64,000 nucleotides of DNA from CAVVGZ01 sp963841845 (GCA_963841845.1 CAWJEG010000013.1:248001-312000), one strand, 5' to 3'; numbered from the stretch's first letter, positions 27,196 through 36,873 are shown. The notes: generated by a model not told the origin, from the sequence alone. Translations and numbers: made by a program.

Positions 27196-28617
27196 ATGTC
27201 TTATAAAATCACATTCGGTACGGATGGCTGGAGAGGGACAATTGCCGAACAATTCACTTTTGATAATGTGCGAAGATGTACCCAGGGGTATTCTAGTTAT
27301 CTTCTCGACCTTGAAAATCACAGCAAAATTGTTGTTGTAGGTTATGACCGTCGGTTTCTGTCTGATAAATTTGCCTTAACTGCTGCAGAAGTGCTCGCCG
27401 GGAATGGATTTACTGTCCATCTAACCCAGGAACCTACCCCGACACCTATCATTGCATATTCAATCGTAAAAAGACAGGCTATTGCGGGATTAAACATTAC
27501 AGCATCTCATAATCCACCACAGGATAACGGATTTAAAGTTCGTGATTGCCATGGCGGAGCGATTGACCCCCTTGGTTTACATGAGATAGAAACGAGAATT
27601 CCGGAATCAGTTGAACAGGTAAAAATTCTCCCAAGTTCAAAAGCATTTGCTTCTGGCAAAATTATTAGCTTTGACCCCTCCCCGGATTATATTCTCCATT
27701 TGCAGCAATTAATTGATGTTACTCCAATAAAAGACGCAGGATTAAAGGTTGTTGTAGACCCAATGTGGGGAAATGGAGCTGGATGGTTTGCAAAAATTCT
27801 CGCCGGAGGAAAAACACAGATTATTGAGATCAATTACGAACACAACCCCCTGTTTCCGGGAATGGAACGACCAGAACCTATTCCACCAAATATAAATTAT
27901 GGGTTGAAAAAAACAGTCCAGGAAAATGCCGATGTCCTGATTATCACTGACGGTGATGCCGACAGGTTAGGTGTTGGCGACGAGAACGGAGTTTTTGTAA
28001 ATCAACTGCAGGTTTTTGCATTGCTTGCATATTATCTTTTAGAAATTCGTCAATTAAGAGGTCCAATAGTCAGGACTTTATCAACTACCGGGATGTTAGA
28101 TAAACTGGGAAAGTTATACAATGTCCCTGTTTTTGAGACAGGTGTCGGCTTTAAGTATGTAGCCCCCAAAATGGTGGAAACCGATGCATTAATTGGGGGA
28201 GAAGAATCCGGTGGATTTGCCTTTAGAGGAAATGTTCCAGAGAGGGATGGATTATTAGCTGGATTATTTATTTTGGATATGATGGTCCAATTAAAATTAA
28301 AGCCATCGGAGTTGTTGGCTTTGCTTTTTTCTGTGGTTGGTGCCCATTATTACGACAGGATTGACACAAAATTTACTGGCGATAGGATGAAGCGCAAACA
28401 ATTAATCGAAAACTCCTACCCAGATTATCTGGCTGGTCTTAAGGTCATGAATATTAATTCACAAGATGGATATAAATTCCTGCTGGAAGATGGTGGGTGG
28501 TTATTAATTAGATTCTCAGGTACTGAGCCAATCATCCGGGTGTATTGTGAAACAACATACCCGGATAAGGTGAAACAGCTTCTGCATGATGGATTAAAGA
28601 TTGCTGGGATAGAATAA
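27196..28617 (+). CDS. Phosphoglucomutase/phosphomannomutase family protein
   Basis: Alpha-D-phosphohexomutase of 473 residues with four domains. The phosphoserine is Ser104 in TASHNPPQDNGFKV, the metal loop is DGDADRLGVGD (about 252-262), the sugar-binding loop is GGEESGGFAF, and the phosphate-binding loop is RFSGTEPIIRVY near the C-terminus. All catalytic elements are intact. The enzyme moves phosphate between C1 and C6 of glucose, mannose or an amino sugar. The exact substrate cannot be decided from motifs. tatD follows after 4 bases, forming a run of tightly packed genes to the polyprenyl synthase. Confidence 0.9.
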   Translation: MSYKITFGTDGWRGTIAEQFTFDNVRRCTQGYSSYLLDLENHSKIVVVGYDRRFLSDKFALTAAEVLAGNGFTVHLTQEPTPTPIIAYSIVKRQAIAGLNITASHNPPQDNGFKVRDCHGGAIDPLGLHEIETRIPESVEQVKILPSSKAFASGKIISFDPSPDYILHLQQLIDVTPIKDAGLKVVVDPMWGNGAGWFAKILAGGKTQIIEINYEHNPLFPGMERPEPIPPNINYGLKKTVQENADVLIITDGDADRLGVGDENGVFVNQLQVFALLAYYLLEIRQLRGPIVRTLSTTGMLDKLGKLYNVPVFETGVGFKYVAPKMVETDALIGGEESGGFAFRGNVPERDGLLAGLFILDMMVQLKLKPSELLALLFSVVGAHYYDRIDTKFTGDRMKRKQLIENSYPDYLAGLKVMNINSQDGYKFLLEDGGWLLIRFSGTEPIIRVYCETTYPDKVKQLLHDGLKIAGIE

Positions 28618-28621
28618 GAAA

Positions 28622-29416
28622 TTGCTTGTAGATTCTCATTGTCATCTGAATTTACCCCACTTTAATCATGATATTGACGTGGTTTACAACAATGCAAGGG
28701 GTAATGATGTATTAAATATGATTGTTCCAGGAATTGATCTGGAAACCAGCATAAAGGCGATCAAGCTTTCAGAGACTTATGATGGGGTATTTGCTGCTGT
28801 CGGCGTTCACCCAAATAGTGCCAATTTATGGGAAGATTGCCACTTTACATCATTGGTAGAATTAGCCAGTAACCCTAAAGTTGTTGCGATCGGAGAGATC
28901 GGTTTGGATTATTATCGAACGTCTGCGTCCAGGGAAACCCAACATAAAATTCTAATCAAACAACTGGAATTAGCAATTGCTGTGTCTAAACCGATAATTT
29001 TGCATTGTAGAGACGCCTTTGAAGATTTGTGGCAGATTCTTTTAGATTCCGGATTTGAAAAAGGCTGGCAATTTGGTAAAAGCAAAGGTGTCTTTCATTC
29101 ATTCAGTGAATCATTAATTAATGCTCAAAAAATTATAGAAAAGAGCTATAAAATCGGTATCTCCGGGGCAGTTACTTATAAATCCGGGATTTCCATTCAG
29201 CAAATCGTTTCTTCGATTCCATTACAACATATTCTAGTTGAAACGGATTCTCCTTATTTATCGCCTCACCCCTATAGGGGAAAACGGAATGAACCAGCTT
29301 ATATAACAGAAATAATTAAGAAGATTGCATTACAAAATAACTTGCATATTGACCAAATTGCATATCAAACGACCCGGAATTCCCAGGAGTTGTTTGGTTT
29401 GGGAGCATCGCATTGA
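28622..29416 (+). CDS. tatD: TatD family metal-dependent deoxyribonuclease
   Basis: TatD-type hydrolase of 264 residues with a TIM-barrel fold. Metal ligands are visible as VDSHCHLN at the N-terminus, AIGEIGLDYYR, HCRD, FHSFSES and ETDSPYLSPHPYRG near the C-terminus. Members act as 3'-5' DNases in DNA repair and quality control. It starts with TTG at 28622, just after the phosphohexomutase stop, because the family N-terminus begins there. The downstream polyprenyl synthase gene overlaps its end by 4 bases. Confidence 0.93.
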   Translation: MLVDSHCHLNLPHFNHDIDVVYNNARGNDVLNMIVPGIDLETSIKAIKLSETYDGVFAAVGVHPNSANLWEDCHFTSLVELASNPKVVAIGEIGLDYYRTSASRETQHKILIKQLELAIAVSKPIILHCRDAFEDLWQILLDSGFEKGWQFGKSKGVFHSFSESLINAQKIIEKSYKIGISGAVTYKSGISIQQIVSSIPLQHILVETDSPYLSPHPYRGKRNEPAYITEIIKKIALQNNLHIDQIAYQTTRNSQELFGLGASH

Positions 29417-30384
29417 TAGCAGACTACTCTTTTTTTCCACTTCTCCAGGCAAATATTTTAGAAATAGAAATGCTCATCAAGCAGCAGGCGGATGAATATC
29501 ATCAAGATATAAATTCAGCCTTGGAGATATTGATGAAATCCGGTGGAAAAAGAATCCGACCTTTGATTACGTTATTGGTTGGGCATATGCTGAATGCCCC
29601 AGCCCCTCAATTGATAAACCTTGCTGCCTCAATTGAATTATTACACACCGCCACGCTCGTTCATGATGATCTCATTGATGGCGCTATGCTAAGAAGAGGT
29701 ACCCCAACCCTGAATTCAAAATGGTCTGCCAGCGCAACCGTTTTGACCGGTGATTTCCTTTTTGCCTGTGCAGCAAAATTAGCTGCAGACACTAATTCCA
29801 TTTCAGTCATGAAATTATTTGCAAAAACACTGATGGTTATCGTAAATGGAGAAATAAACCAACAGTTATCCAGCAATTGGGAATTTGATAGGGCTAATTA
29901 TTACAGGAGAATTTATTCTAAAACAGCATCCTTATTTGAGACTGCTGCTGCATCTGCAGCTTTATTAAGCCCTTATGAAAAAAACTACCTCGATGATATG
30001 AAAGTATTTGGTCAAGAAATTGGGATTGCATTTCAAATAATTGATGATATTTTGGATTTTACAGGTGAGACTGTTACCCTTGGTAAACCAGTCGGGTCCG
30101 ATCTACGACAGGGATTAGTGACTTTACCGGCAATATATTATTCAGAAATGAACCCGGATGATATGGTCATTGACTCATTAAAGAAAGGTCAGTTACCTAC
30201 GGGCGGGTCGCAGATTGATAATCTCATCACCGCTATACGCAATAGCAACGCTGTTGAAAAAAGTAAGCTCGAGGCGAAGGAATATCTTCAATCAGGAATT
30301 AAGAAATTACGTAAACTCCCTTCAAGTGATTTCAGGGAAGCATTGGAAGAAGTTGCCCAGACTATTGTCGAACGGAACCTGTAA
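29413..30384 (+). CDS. Polyprenyl diphosphate synthase (long chain trans type)
   Basis: Isoprenyl diphosphate synthase of 323 residues. The first Asp-rich motif is DDLID in LVHDDLIDGAMLRRG, the second is DDILD in QIIDDILDFTG, and GGKRIRP lies near residue 40. These bind Mg and the allylic diphosphate. Residues before the first motif are small, consistent with a long-chain product for quinones or undecaprenyl-type carriers, but chain length cannot be fixed by eye. The start is TTG at 29413, overlapping tatD by 4 bases. It is convergent with tRNA-Leu. Confidence 0.9.
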   Translation: MIADYSFFPLLQANILEIEMLIKQQADEYHQDINSALEILMKSGGKRIRPLITLLVGHMLNAPAPQLINLAASIELLHTATLVHDDLIDGAMLRRGTPTLNSKWSASATVLTGDFLFACAAKLAADTNSISVMKLFAKTLMVIVNGEINQQLSSNWEFDRANYYRRIYSKTASLFETAAASAALLSPYEKNYLDDMKVFGQEIGIAFQIIDDILDFTGETVTLGKPVGSDLRQGLVTLPAIYYSEMNPDDMVIDSLKKGQLPTGGSQIDNLITAIRNSNAVEKSKLEAKEYLQSGIKKLRKLPSSDFREALEEVAQTIVERNL

Positions 30385-30414
30385 AAAAAACGTCACTTGT
30401 TTACAAATGACGTT
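30383..30414 (-). terminator. Terminator of the tRNA-Leu gene
   Basis: Stem of 12-base arms (30389-30400 and 30403-30414) with one wobble pair on the minus strand, followed there by eight T residues (30383-30390 read in reverse). Its polarity fits the tRNA gene, and it overlaps the end of the polyprenyl synthase gene by two bases. Confidence 0.8.
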
Positions 30415-30419
30415 CTAAA

Positions 30420-30501
30420 TGCGCTGGGGGGGACTTGAACCCCCACGCCTTTCGGCACATGGCCCTCAACCATGCCTGTCTGCCAATTCCAGCACCAGCG
30501 C
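30420..30501 (-). tRNA. tRNA-Leu (anticodon GAG)
   Basis: The minus strand folds as a class II tRNA of 82 bases. The acceptor stem is GCGCTGG/CCAGCGC with discriminator A. The D arm contains AATTGGCAGAC, and the anticodon stem CATGG/CCATG encloses loop TTGAGGG with anticodon GAG. A variable arm contains GCCGAAAGGC, and the T arm GGGGG/CCCCC has loop TTCAAGT. It reads CUC and CUU leucine codons. The 3' CCA is not encoded. It has its own consensus promoter and terminator on the minus strand, between two plus-strand genes. Confidence 0.95.
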
Positions 30502-30514
30502 TAAAATCTAGGAA

Positions 30515-30542
30515 ATTATAACCATCAATGTAAAGATGTCAA
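30515..30542 (-). promoter_or_regulatory. Consensus sigma-70 promoter of tRNA-Leu
   Basis: On the minus strand a perfect -35 TTGACA (30537-30542) and a perfect -10 TATAAT (30515-30520) are separated by 16 bases. The transcript would begin about seven bases before the mature tRNA. It is the clearest two-box promoter I found in the window. Confidence 0.85.
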
Positions 30543-30601
30543 GTAAATAGTGATAATAAAAATTTTGTTGCCCAATTAAATAATTTTGGGAAGGAGCGGT
30601 G

Positions 30602-31595
30602 ATGCGAATCGTTATTGATGCAATGGGTAGTGATCAACATCCAATCCCTGAAATACTTGCAGCTCATCAACTAATAAACCAAGGTGGTAAGGATATTTTA
30701 TTAGTTGGAAAACACGAGATTATTTCCCAAAAAATGATAGAACTCGGCATAACTATCCCCTCCTTGAATATCCTGGATGCTCCCGACGTCGTAGAAATGA
30801 GTGATAAACCTGTTGATAGTGCCAGGAAAAAACCAAGGAATTCTATGGCAATAGGTATTAGAACAGCTTAAAGATGGAAATGCAAGTGCATTTATTACTG
30901 CCGGGAATACAGGCGCAGCTATGTTCAATGGCTTGAAGATACTTGGTAGGATTAATGGCGTCTTACGTCCAGCGATGCCTGCCCTATTCCCGGTAAGTAA
31001 TGGATATTGTGTTGTTCTCGATATTGGTGCAAATGTGGATTGCCGTCCAGAGTTCTTGGAGCAATTTGGAATTATGGGTTCAATTTATGCAGAAAAAATC
31101 CTGGGAAAAGTCAATCCAAGAGTGGGTTTGCTATCTAACGGTGAGGAACCAGGCAAAGGTAATCAATTGATTAAGGATGCGTACCCATTGTTGGAAAAAG
31201 CCAACATTAATTTTATTGGGAATGTAGAGGCAAAGGAGGTATTCCAGGGCGCAGTCGATGTTGCTGTTACGGATGGTTTCACAGGAAATATATTCCTTAA
31301 AGGGAGTGAAGCAGTCGCTAAAATGCTTATTGATACTCTAAAAAATGAATTAACAGCAAATTTTCGGACCTCCTTAGGAGCCTTGCTTGCAAAACCTGCC
31401 TTTACAAAAATCAAAAAAATGATGGATCCCGGAGAAGTTGGCGCAGCGCCTTTATTGGGGATAGGTGGATTGGTTTTTGTTGGCCATGGACGATCGGATC
31501 AAAAAGCGATCATTAGCGCTGTCAGGGTTGTTGAACAAGCAGTAAAGAAAGATATTCAATCTGCACTGTTGGATGCATTTCAAAAAGATTATTAA
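30602..31595 (+). pseudogene. plsX: Phosphate acyltransferase PlsX, interrupted by one frameshift
   Basis: PlsX of about 330 residues when two frames are joined. It turns acyl-ACP into acyl-phosphate for phospholipid synthesis. The N-terminal part has IVIDAMGSDQHP and VEMSDKPVDSARKKPRNSMA. A one-base shift at about 30857 leads into LEQLKDGNASAFITAGNTGA, then LDIGANVDCRPE, GLLSNGEEPGKGN, VTDGFTGNIFLKGSEA and the C-terminal GGLVFVGHGRS. ATG 30602 is preferred over GTG 30599 because the AAGGAG site then has normal spacing. PlsX is normally important in organisms lacking PlsB, so a sequence error is the likeliest cause of the break. Confidence 0.9.
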
Positions 31596-31624
31596 ACTAA
31601 ATCATATTTATAGGCGGATTTCTG

Positions 31625-32318
31625 ATGAAGATTATTACTAAAAACTCTTTAATAAATCGAAATAAAAAAATTGGGCAGATTTGCTACAATAATTAGTATC
31701 CTGGTTTTAGGTGCTGGCCTCTATACATCCTTCCAGAATGAATTCCAAAATTTAACCTTTATTGCATTAATCGTGGGTTTTTTACTCTCCCAGGTCGGAA
31801 TTTATTTCATAACTCGTTGGGGTCGCTCTCCCCGCCCCGACGAACAAATCAATCTGGCATTAAAGGGATTGGATGACAAGTACTCTATTTATCATTATCA
31901 AACACCTGCATCTCACCTCTTAGTCGGTCCATCTGGTTTAATTTCAATTACGCCGGCACACCAGGGCGGAACAATCACTTATGATGAAAAAAGTGGTAGA
32001 TGGAAGCAAAAGGGCGGTAATCTTTATATGAAGATATTTGCCCAGGAAAGCCTTGGCAGACCGGATACGGAAATCAAGTCTACGCAAAAAAATTTACTTA
32101 AGTATCTCAATAACCGCTTTGAAAATTTAGAAATTCCGGAACCCCAGTCCATATTATTCTTTATGAATGAAAAAGCAATAGTTCAGGCGAATAATGCACC
32201 CATTCCTACCTTACAGCAGGAGAAATTAAAAGACTGTATTCGAAGAAAAGCAAAGGAAAATTCTGTTCAACCTGCCGTATACGAAAAAATTCGAGAAGGT
32301 CTCCCACAGGCAGATTAA
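31625..32318 (+). CDS. Membrane protein with a NERD-like domain
   Basis: A protein of about 230 residues with two N-terminal membrane helices (ISILVLGAGLYTSF and LIVGFLLSQVGIYFI), then a cytoplasmic part. That part contains SHLLVGPSGLISITPAHQGG, close to the core of nuclease-related NERD domains but without the usual Lys of that core. The probable start is ATG 31625 (MKIITKNSLINRNKK). It joins the main frame only if one A is removed from the run of seven at 31664-31670; otherwise TTG 31671 is the start. No enzymatic role can be assigned. It is convergent with rluB. Confidence 0.6.
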
Positions 32319-33059
32319 TTATTTTTTGGTACCACTTTTGCCATAAACATAAATTTTTAAGGATTCCACCTCTGGAGTGGATAAGTATCTCCACTCCTTA
32401 GGCTTTAATCCTCCCAGCTCAAGTGTCCCTATACGAACTCTAATCAGATCAACCAGCTCCAATCCAATACTCGAACACATTTCTCGGATTTGTCTTTTCC
32501 TTCCTTCCTGCAGGATTATGGTTAACCCGGTATTTGTTCCATCATGATGATGGATAGATATTTTGGCCGGTCTGGTTTTATATCCATCATTTATTACAAC
32601 GCCATCCCGAAGATTATTCAATTGATTTTCATCGGGTTTGCTTTTGATCAATACCAGGTATTCTTTCTCGTGTCCAAAAGATGGGTGAGTTAAACGATAA
32701 GCAAGATCCCCATCGCTAGTTAATAGGATTAATCCCTGGCTGTTGTAATCAAGACGTCCAACTGCAAATAAATGCGAATGAATTGGGACGATATCAAAAA
32801 CCGATAAACGAGGGTCATTAGAATTATGGTCGGACAAAACCCCCTTAGGCTTATTCAAAGCGATATAGGTGTTTGTTTGATATTGAGTATTTATTATTTT
32901 TCCATTTACACTAATTTTGTCAGACTCCGGATTTACCTTGCATCCAAGCCTGGCAATTATCCCATTTACATTCACCTGACCTGATTCAATTAATTTCTCA
33001 CAGGTTCTTCTTGATCCAAATCCTGATTTTGATAATACTTTCTGTAATCTTTCCTCCAT
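32319..33059 (-). CDS. rluB: Ribosomal large subunit pseudouridine synthase RluB family
   Basis: RsuA/RluB-type pseudouridine synthase of 246 residues. An N-terminal S4 RNA-binding domain (about 1-60, RLQKVLSKSGFGSRRTCEKLI in outline) precedes the catalytic domain with the active-site Asp in GRLDYNSQGLILLT (about 114). EGRKRQIREMC and the C-terminal LGGLKPKEWRYL are family motifs. It modifies uridine in 23S rRNA near the peptidyl transferase centre. scpB ends 2 bases upstream, the same scpB-rluB order found in many bacteria. Confidence 0.92.
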   Translation of the reverse strand: MEERLQKVLSKSGFGSRRTCEKLIESGQVNVNGIIARLGCKVNPESDKISVNGKIINTQYQTNTYIALNKPKGVLSDHNSNDPRLSVFDIVPIHSHLFAVGRLDYNSQGLILLTSDGDLAYRLTHPSFGHEKEYLVLIKSKPDENQLNNLRDGVVINDGYKTRPAKISIHHHDGTNTGLTIILQEGRKRQIREMCSSIGLELVDLIRVRIGTLELGGLKPKEWRYLSTPEVESLKIYVYGKSGTKK

Positions 33060-33061
33060 AA

Positions 33062-33640
33062 TTAATCTTTTAATATTTGAATTCCATTTTGAATACCATT
33101 AATCATTTGTTCTTCACTAACATAAGGTGGTAATTCATTAATAGACCTTAAGCCAAAATGCAATAGAAAATCCTCGGTGGTACCGAATAAAATTGGTCTT
33201 CCTGGTGTATTAGCGCGGTCAAGTTCTGTGATTAATCCCTTGCTTAAAAGACTTTTAATTACTCCATCACTATTCACCCCTCTTATGGCATCTATTGCAG
33301 GCCTTGTAATTGGTTGTCTATACGCAACAATTGCCAGGGTCTCCAATCCAGCACGGCTTAATTTTGAGGTTGCATCTAATCCCAAAAATTTTTCGATTAT
33401 TCCTGACATTTCTGGTTTTGTCGTTAATTCTACTTTCCCGGAATGCCAAATCAATCTTAATCCACGATCCTGTTCATAAAAATTCTGCAGTTGTTCCAGT
33501 CCATATTCAATTTCACTGGATTTTACATTCAGTGTTTCTGCCAATTGTAGAATAGATGTTGGCCCTGGAGCAATAAATAGTAAAGCTTCGATTTTTGATA
33601 CAAGTGGAAATTGAGTGCCGCTAGATATATTTTCATCCAT
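33062..33640 (-). CDS. scpB: Segregation and condensation protein B
   Basis: ScpB of 192 residues made of two winged-helix domains. It has the typical starts KIEALLFIAPGPTSILQLAETL and, in the second domain, LETLAIVAYRQPITRPAIDAIRGVNSD (quoted in outline), followed by GRPILFGTTEDFLLHFGL. ScpB joins ScpA and SMC in the condensin complex that compacts and segregates the chromosome. scpA is not within the window's visible genes, so it is probably elsewhere. It is the first gene of a scpB-rluB pair. Confidence 0.93.
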   Translation of the reverse strand: MDENISSGTQFPLVSKIEALLFIAPGPTSILQLAETLNVKSSEIEYGLEQLQNFYEQDRGLRLIWHSGKVELTTKPEMSGIIEKFLGLDATSKLSRAGLETLAIVAYRQPITRPAIDAIRGVNSDGVIKSLLSKGLITELDRANTPGRPILFGTTEDFLLHFGLRSINELPPYVSEEQMINGIQNGIQILKD

Positions 33641-33648
33641 GCTATAAT
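33640..33648 (+). promoter_or_regulatory. Extended -10 promoter of the lipoprotein operon
   Basis: TGCTATAAT, a perfect extended -10, ends 36 bases before the ATG at 33685 and just beyond the divergent scpB start. Confidence 0.55.
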
Positions 33649-33684
33649 GTTGTCGCTTTCAATTTTTGAATAAAGAAGGAATGT

Positions 33685-34251
33685 ATGAGATTTTGCCTTA
33701 GACCTATTTTACTAATAATCGTATTATTTTCAACAAGTATTGCCTGTAGTATCCCTATTCGCGGGATGGTCCCTGCGGAAACAGAATCCCCTGGTAATGC
33801 GGACTTACCCTTAACCGTGGAAGAGTTTATTGATCAAAAAGGACAAATTAATCCCGATAACGGTACGATTACGATTACAATGACACAGGATGAGCTAACA
33901 GCCTATCTGAATTCATATCTGGCTTCCCAGTCAAATATCAATCTCCAAGATCCCCAGATCATATTATCAGAAGATAGAATAGATGTATATGGAAATTTGA
34001 AGGAAAGCATTGTTTCAGCCGACATAAAAATCTCATTGACTGCTGGGGTAAATGAGTCCGGCGAGGTTGACGTAAATATCCTGGAGGCGGATCTTGGGCT
34101 GATCCCGGTTCCAGAAAACTTACTCGATACATTTACGTCTAGTATTAAAGAAACTTTGACCAATTCCATAGCTGCTGCAAGCAATGGTGCAAGAATCAAC
34201 CAGATAACCATTAATGATGGCTCAATGACTATCACTGGTTCTTATCAATAA
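33685..34251 (+). CDS. Uncharacterised lipoprotein
   Basis: A 188-residue exported protein. The signal peptide (about 1-20) ends in a lipobox-like STSIAC with Cys21, so the mature protein is probably lipid-anchored outside the membrane. The mature part starts with a short linker and continues as alternating strands with a Thr/Ile-rich repeat (TITITMTQDELTAYLNSYL, DRIDVYGNL, INDGSMTITGSY). This resembles LmeA/DUF2993-type lipid-binding domains, but only loosely. It begins a probable operon with the G5-domain lipoprotein 25 bases downstream. Function unknown. Confidence 0.7.
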   Translation: MRFCLRPILLIIVLFSTSIACSIPIRGMVPAETESPGNADLPLTVEEFIDQKGQINPDNGTITITMTQDELTAYLNSYLASQSNINLQDPQIILSEDRIDVYGNLKESIVSADIKISLTAGVNESGEVDVNILEADLGLIPVPENLLDTFTSSIKETLTNSIAAASNGARINQITINDGSMTITGSYQ

Positions 34252-34276
34252 GCCTCCGGTAATATATAATTCTGCC

Positions 34277-35887
34277 GTGCCAATAAAAAAAAACCAATTA
34301 CTTTTTTCCTGTTGGACCAGGTTATTTAGGCTAATATCCCTTGGGTTAATATTATTAATGGTACCTGGTTGTTCAAATCCATTTACTCCAACAAAAACCA
34401 TAAAAACAAAAATTCTGGTTGATAACCAGATAATTATTGTTGAATCCCAATATGGTGAAAAAGTCACTGATGTATTGAACCGCAGCAGTATAACACTTGG
34501 TAATTTAGATAGAGTTGAACCCCAAGGGAGTTTTGAAATCAAGGATGGAATTGAAATTAAAGTAGTTCGTGTGACCGAGGAATTTGAAGTTGATGAAATA
34601 ACTGTCCCATTTACCCAGCAAACAGTAAAAAATGAATCCTTGCCAGAAGGGCAAACACTAATTATTCAACCCGGTAAAAATGGAAAAAAAGAAATCACAC
34701 ATCGTTTAGTATTTGAAAATGGTGTGCAAATTTCCAGGACTATTGCCAGAGAGACATTAATGGATGAAGCCCAACCTGAAATTATAATGGTTGGAGTGCA
34801 ATCTCCTTTTTCACCTGTAACGATTCCCGGAAAAATCGCATACCTATCAGCTGGAAATGCATGGGTGATTGAAGGTAATACAGGGGAGAGGAGACCGGTG
34901 GTGACGACAGGTGATCTGGATGGAAGAATATTTAATCTATCTCCCAAAGGTGATTGGCTTCTTTTCACAAGGAAATCTGAATCAGAAGGTGAAATTAATT
35001 CGCTCTGGGTAGTAAATTTACTCGATACCCCCTCAATTCCATCCTCTTTGCAAGTAAATAACGTAGTCCATTTTGCAGATTGGGTTCCAGATGAGGCAAA
35101 CATAATCGCATATTCGACAGTGGAACCAAGATTAACTCCACCGGGATGGCAGGCCAATAACGATCTTGTTTTAGTAGAGATTAATGAATCTGGTTACCCT
35201 GTTGGCGAAGAAATTCTCGTTGAAACAAACTCTGGGGGTATTTACGGTTGGTGGGGTACGACCTACACATGGTCAAATAGTGGCGATAGGATCATTTACG
35301 CCCGACCAGATAGTATTGGGCAGGTTAACCCTGACTCAAAGGAATTAGTTCCATTGTTCAATTTAATACCAGTCGAAACAGGTAGCGATTGGGCCTGGAT
35401 ACCTGGGATTGGATTCAGCAGTGATGACTCCACTGTATTTATGTCAAACCACACCCCCTTATCCGGATTAACTAGGGATGAAGATTCTCCACTGTTTGAC
35501 CTGGTTGCATGGGTAATTGAGGGTAACTACACTGTCCCTTTAGTATCTGGAACAGGAATGTTCTCTTACCCGGAGCCAGCCCCTTATCCTGATGAAAAAT
35601 TTCTTGTTGCATACCTCCAGGCTGCATTTCCTGAAAAGAGCGATACCAGCCGCTATAGATTGGTAGTTATGGACCGGGATGGTTCGAATAAAACTACGAT
35701 ATTCCCATCAGAAGGATCAACCGGTATCGAACCTCAAAAAATCGCATGGAGTCCATGGATTACTGATAAAATTGATCGTTGGATAGGATTAATTAATCAA
35801 GGTAATTTATGGCTTATTAATGTTGATCTTAACCAGGTCCAACAAATAAGTGGGGATGGATCAATCATCAGAATTGATTGGGAATAA
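34277..35887 (+). CDS. Lipoprotein with DUF348/G5-like domains and a beta-propeller-like region
   Basis: A 536-residue exported protein starting with GTG. A signal peptide ends in the lipobox VPGC (Cys32). Next comes a DUF348-like segment (KILVDNQIIIVESQYGEKVTDVL, outlined) and a G5-like domain with EEFEVDEITVPFTQQTVKNES, which is the typical G5 pattern. From about residue 185, repeated WSP/DWxP-type blades (LSPKGDWLLFTRKS, TWSNSGDRIIYARP, IAWSPWITDK) resemble TolB/WD40-like propellers. It is probably bound to the outer side of the membrane and interacts with wall glycans, which G5 domains can bind. No catalytic motif is seen. Its stop overlaps the possible upstream starts of the next gene. 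Confidence 0.75.
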   Translation: MPIKKNQLLFSCWTRLFRLISLGLILLMVPGCSNPFTPTKTIKTKILVDNQIIIVESQYGEKVTDVLNRSSITLGNLDRVEPQGSFEIKDGIEIKVVRVTEEFEVDEITVPFTQQTVKNESLPEGQTLIIQPGKNGKKEITHRLVFENGVQISRTIARETLMDEAQPEIIMVGVQSPFSPVTIPGKIAYLSAGNAWVIEGNTGERRPVVTTGDLDGRIFNLSPKGDWLLFTRKSESEGEINSLWVVNLLDTPSIPSSLQVNNVVHFADWVPDEANIIAYSTVEPRLTPPGWQANNDLVLVEINESGYPVGEEILVETNSGGIYGWWGTTYTWSNSGDRIIYARPDSIGQVNPDSKELVPLFNLIPVETGSDWAWIPGIGFSSDDSTVFMSNHTPLSGLTRDEDSPLFDLVAWVIEGNYTVPLVSGTGMFSYPEPAPYPDEKFLVAYLQAAFPEKSDTSRYRLVVMDRDGSNKTTIFPSEGSTGIEPQKIAWSPWITDKIDRWIGLINQGNLWLINVDLNQVQQISGDGSIIRIDWE

Positions 35888-35913
35888 GTTTGAAGGGAGT
35901 ATCATCTGGTTTT

Positions 35914-36873
35914 ATGAGAATATTAATAACAGGAGCAGCAGGATTTCTTGGTTCCCATCTTTGTGATCTACTAATTAATGAAGGGCACTATGTGATCGGG
36001 ATGGATAATTTTGTCACCGGTAATATCGCAAATCTCGCCCATTTATCAGGCAATTCTAAGTTTGAGTTTATCAGGCACGATGTAGCGAATTTTATATTCG
36101 TTCCTGGAAAAATTGACGCAGTGATGCACTTTGCATCTCCGGCCAGCCCAAATCCCGCATCACCGTTTGGTTATCCAAATCTGCCTATCCAAACTATGAA
36201 AGCAGGCGCCCTAGGAACTCATAATACACTGGGCGTTGCCAGGGTTCATAAAGCCAGGTATTTACTGGCATCCACCAGTGAAATTTATGGTGATCCACAA
36301 GAGCACCCACAAGAAGAATCATACTGGGGCCATGTTGATCCTATTGGTTCACGTTCGGTATACGATGAGGCAAAACGCTTCGCTGAAGCGCTTACAATGG
36401 CCTATCATCGCTATCATGACATAAATACAAGTATTGTTCGCATTTTTAATACATACGGACCTCGAATGAGATTAGATGATGGCAGAGTTGTTCCGAATTT
36501 TATGCAGCAAGCACTTCGTCACGAACCGCTCACAATTTACGGGGATGGGAGTCAAACACGAAGTTTTTGTTATGTGGATGATTTAGTAGATGGAATTTAC
36601 CGCCTACTCCTATCAGAGGAACACATGCCGGTAAATATAGGTAATCCCTCTGAAATCACCATTCTCGATTTCGCTCATACAATTAACCGCTTGGTTGGTA
36701 ATCCTTCCGGCATAGCATTAAGTTTGGATATGAATCTGGGTGATGATCCCAAGAAAAGACAGCCGGATATTACCCGAGCCAGGGAAATTCTTGGTTGGCA
36801 GCCAAAATTCTCATTGGAAAAAGGAATTAAACAAACGGTTACCTATTTTAAAAATGAGCTTGGGCTCCAATGA
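35914..36873 (+). CDS. NAD-dependent epimerase/dehydratase, UDP-glucuronate decarboxylase-like
   Basis: Extended SDR enzyme of about 320 residues. It has the Rossmann motif GAAGFLGSH at the start and the catalytic Tyr/Lys in SVYDEAKRFAEAL. Features of UDP-xylose synthases (UXS) include STSEIYGDPQEHPQ, RIFNTYGPRM, DGRVVPNFMQQAL and GDGSQTRSFCYVDDL. UXS decarboxylates UDP-glucuronate to UDP-xylose for glycans. The start at ATG 35914 fits the family; TTG 35890 is an in-frame alternative. The next gene, a GtrA-like flippase, overlaps its stop by 4 bases, supporting a role in cell-surface glycans. Confidence 0.87.
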   Translation: MRILITGAAGFLGSHLCDLLINEGHYVIGMDNFVTGNIANLAHLSGNSKFEFIRHDVANFIFVPGKIDAVMHFASPASPNPASPFGYPNLPIQTMKAGALGTHNTLGVARVHKARYLLASTSEIYGDPQEHPQEESYWGHVDPIGSRSVYDEAKRFAEALTMAYHRYHDINTSIVRIFNTYGPRMRLDDGRVVPNFMQQALRHEPLTIYGDGSQTRSFCYVDDLVDGIYRLLLSEEHMPVNIGNPSEITILDFAHTINRLVGNPSGIALSLDMNLGDDPKKRQPDITRAREILGWQPKFSLEKGIKQTVTYFKNELGLQ

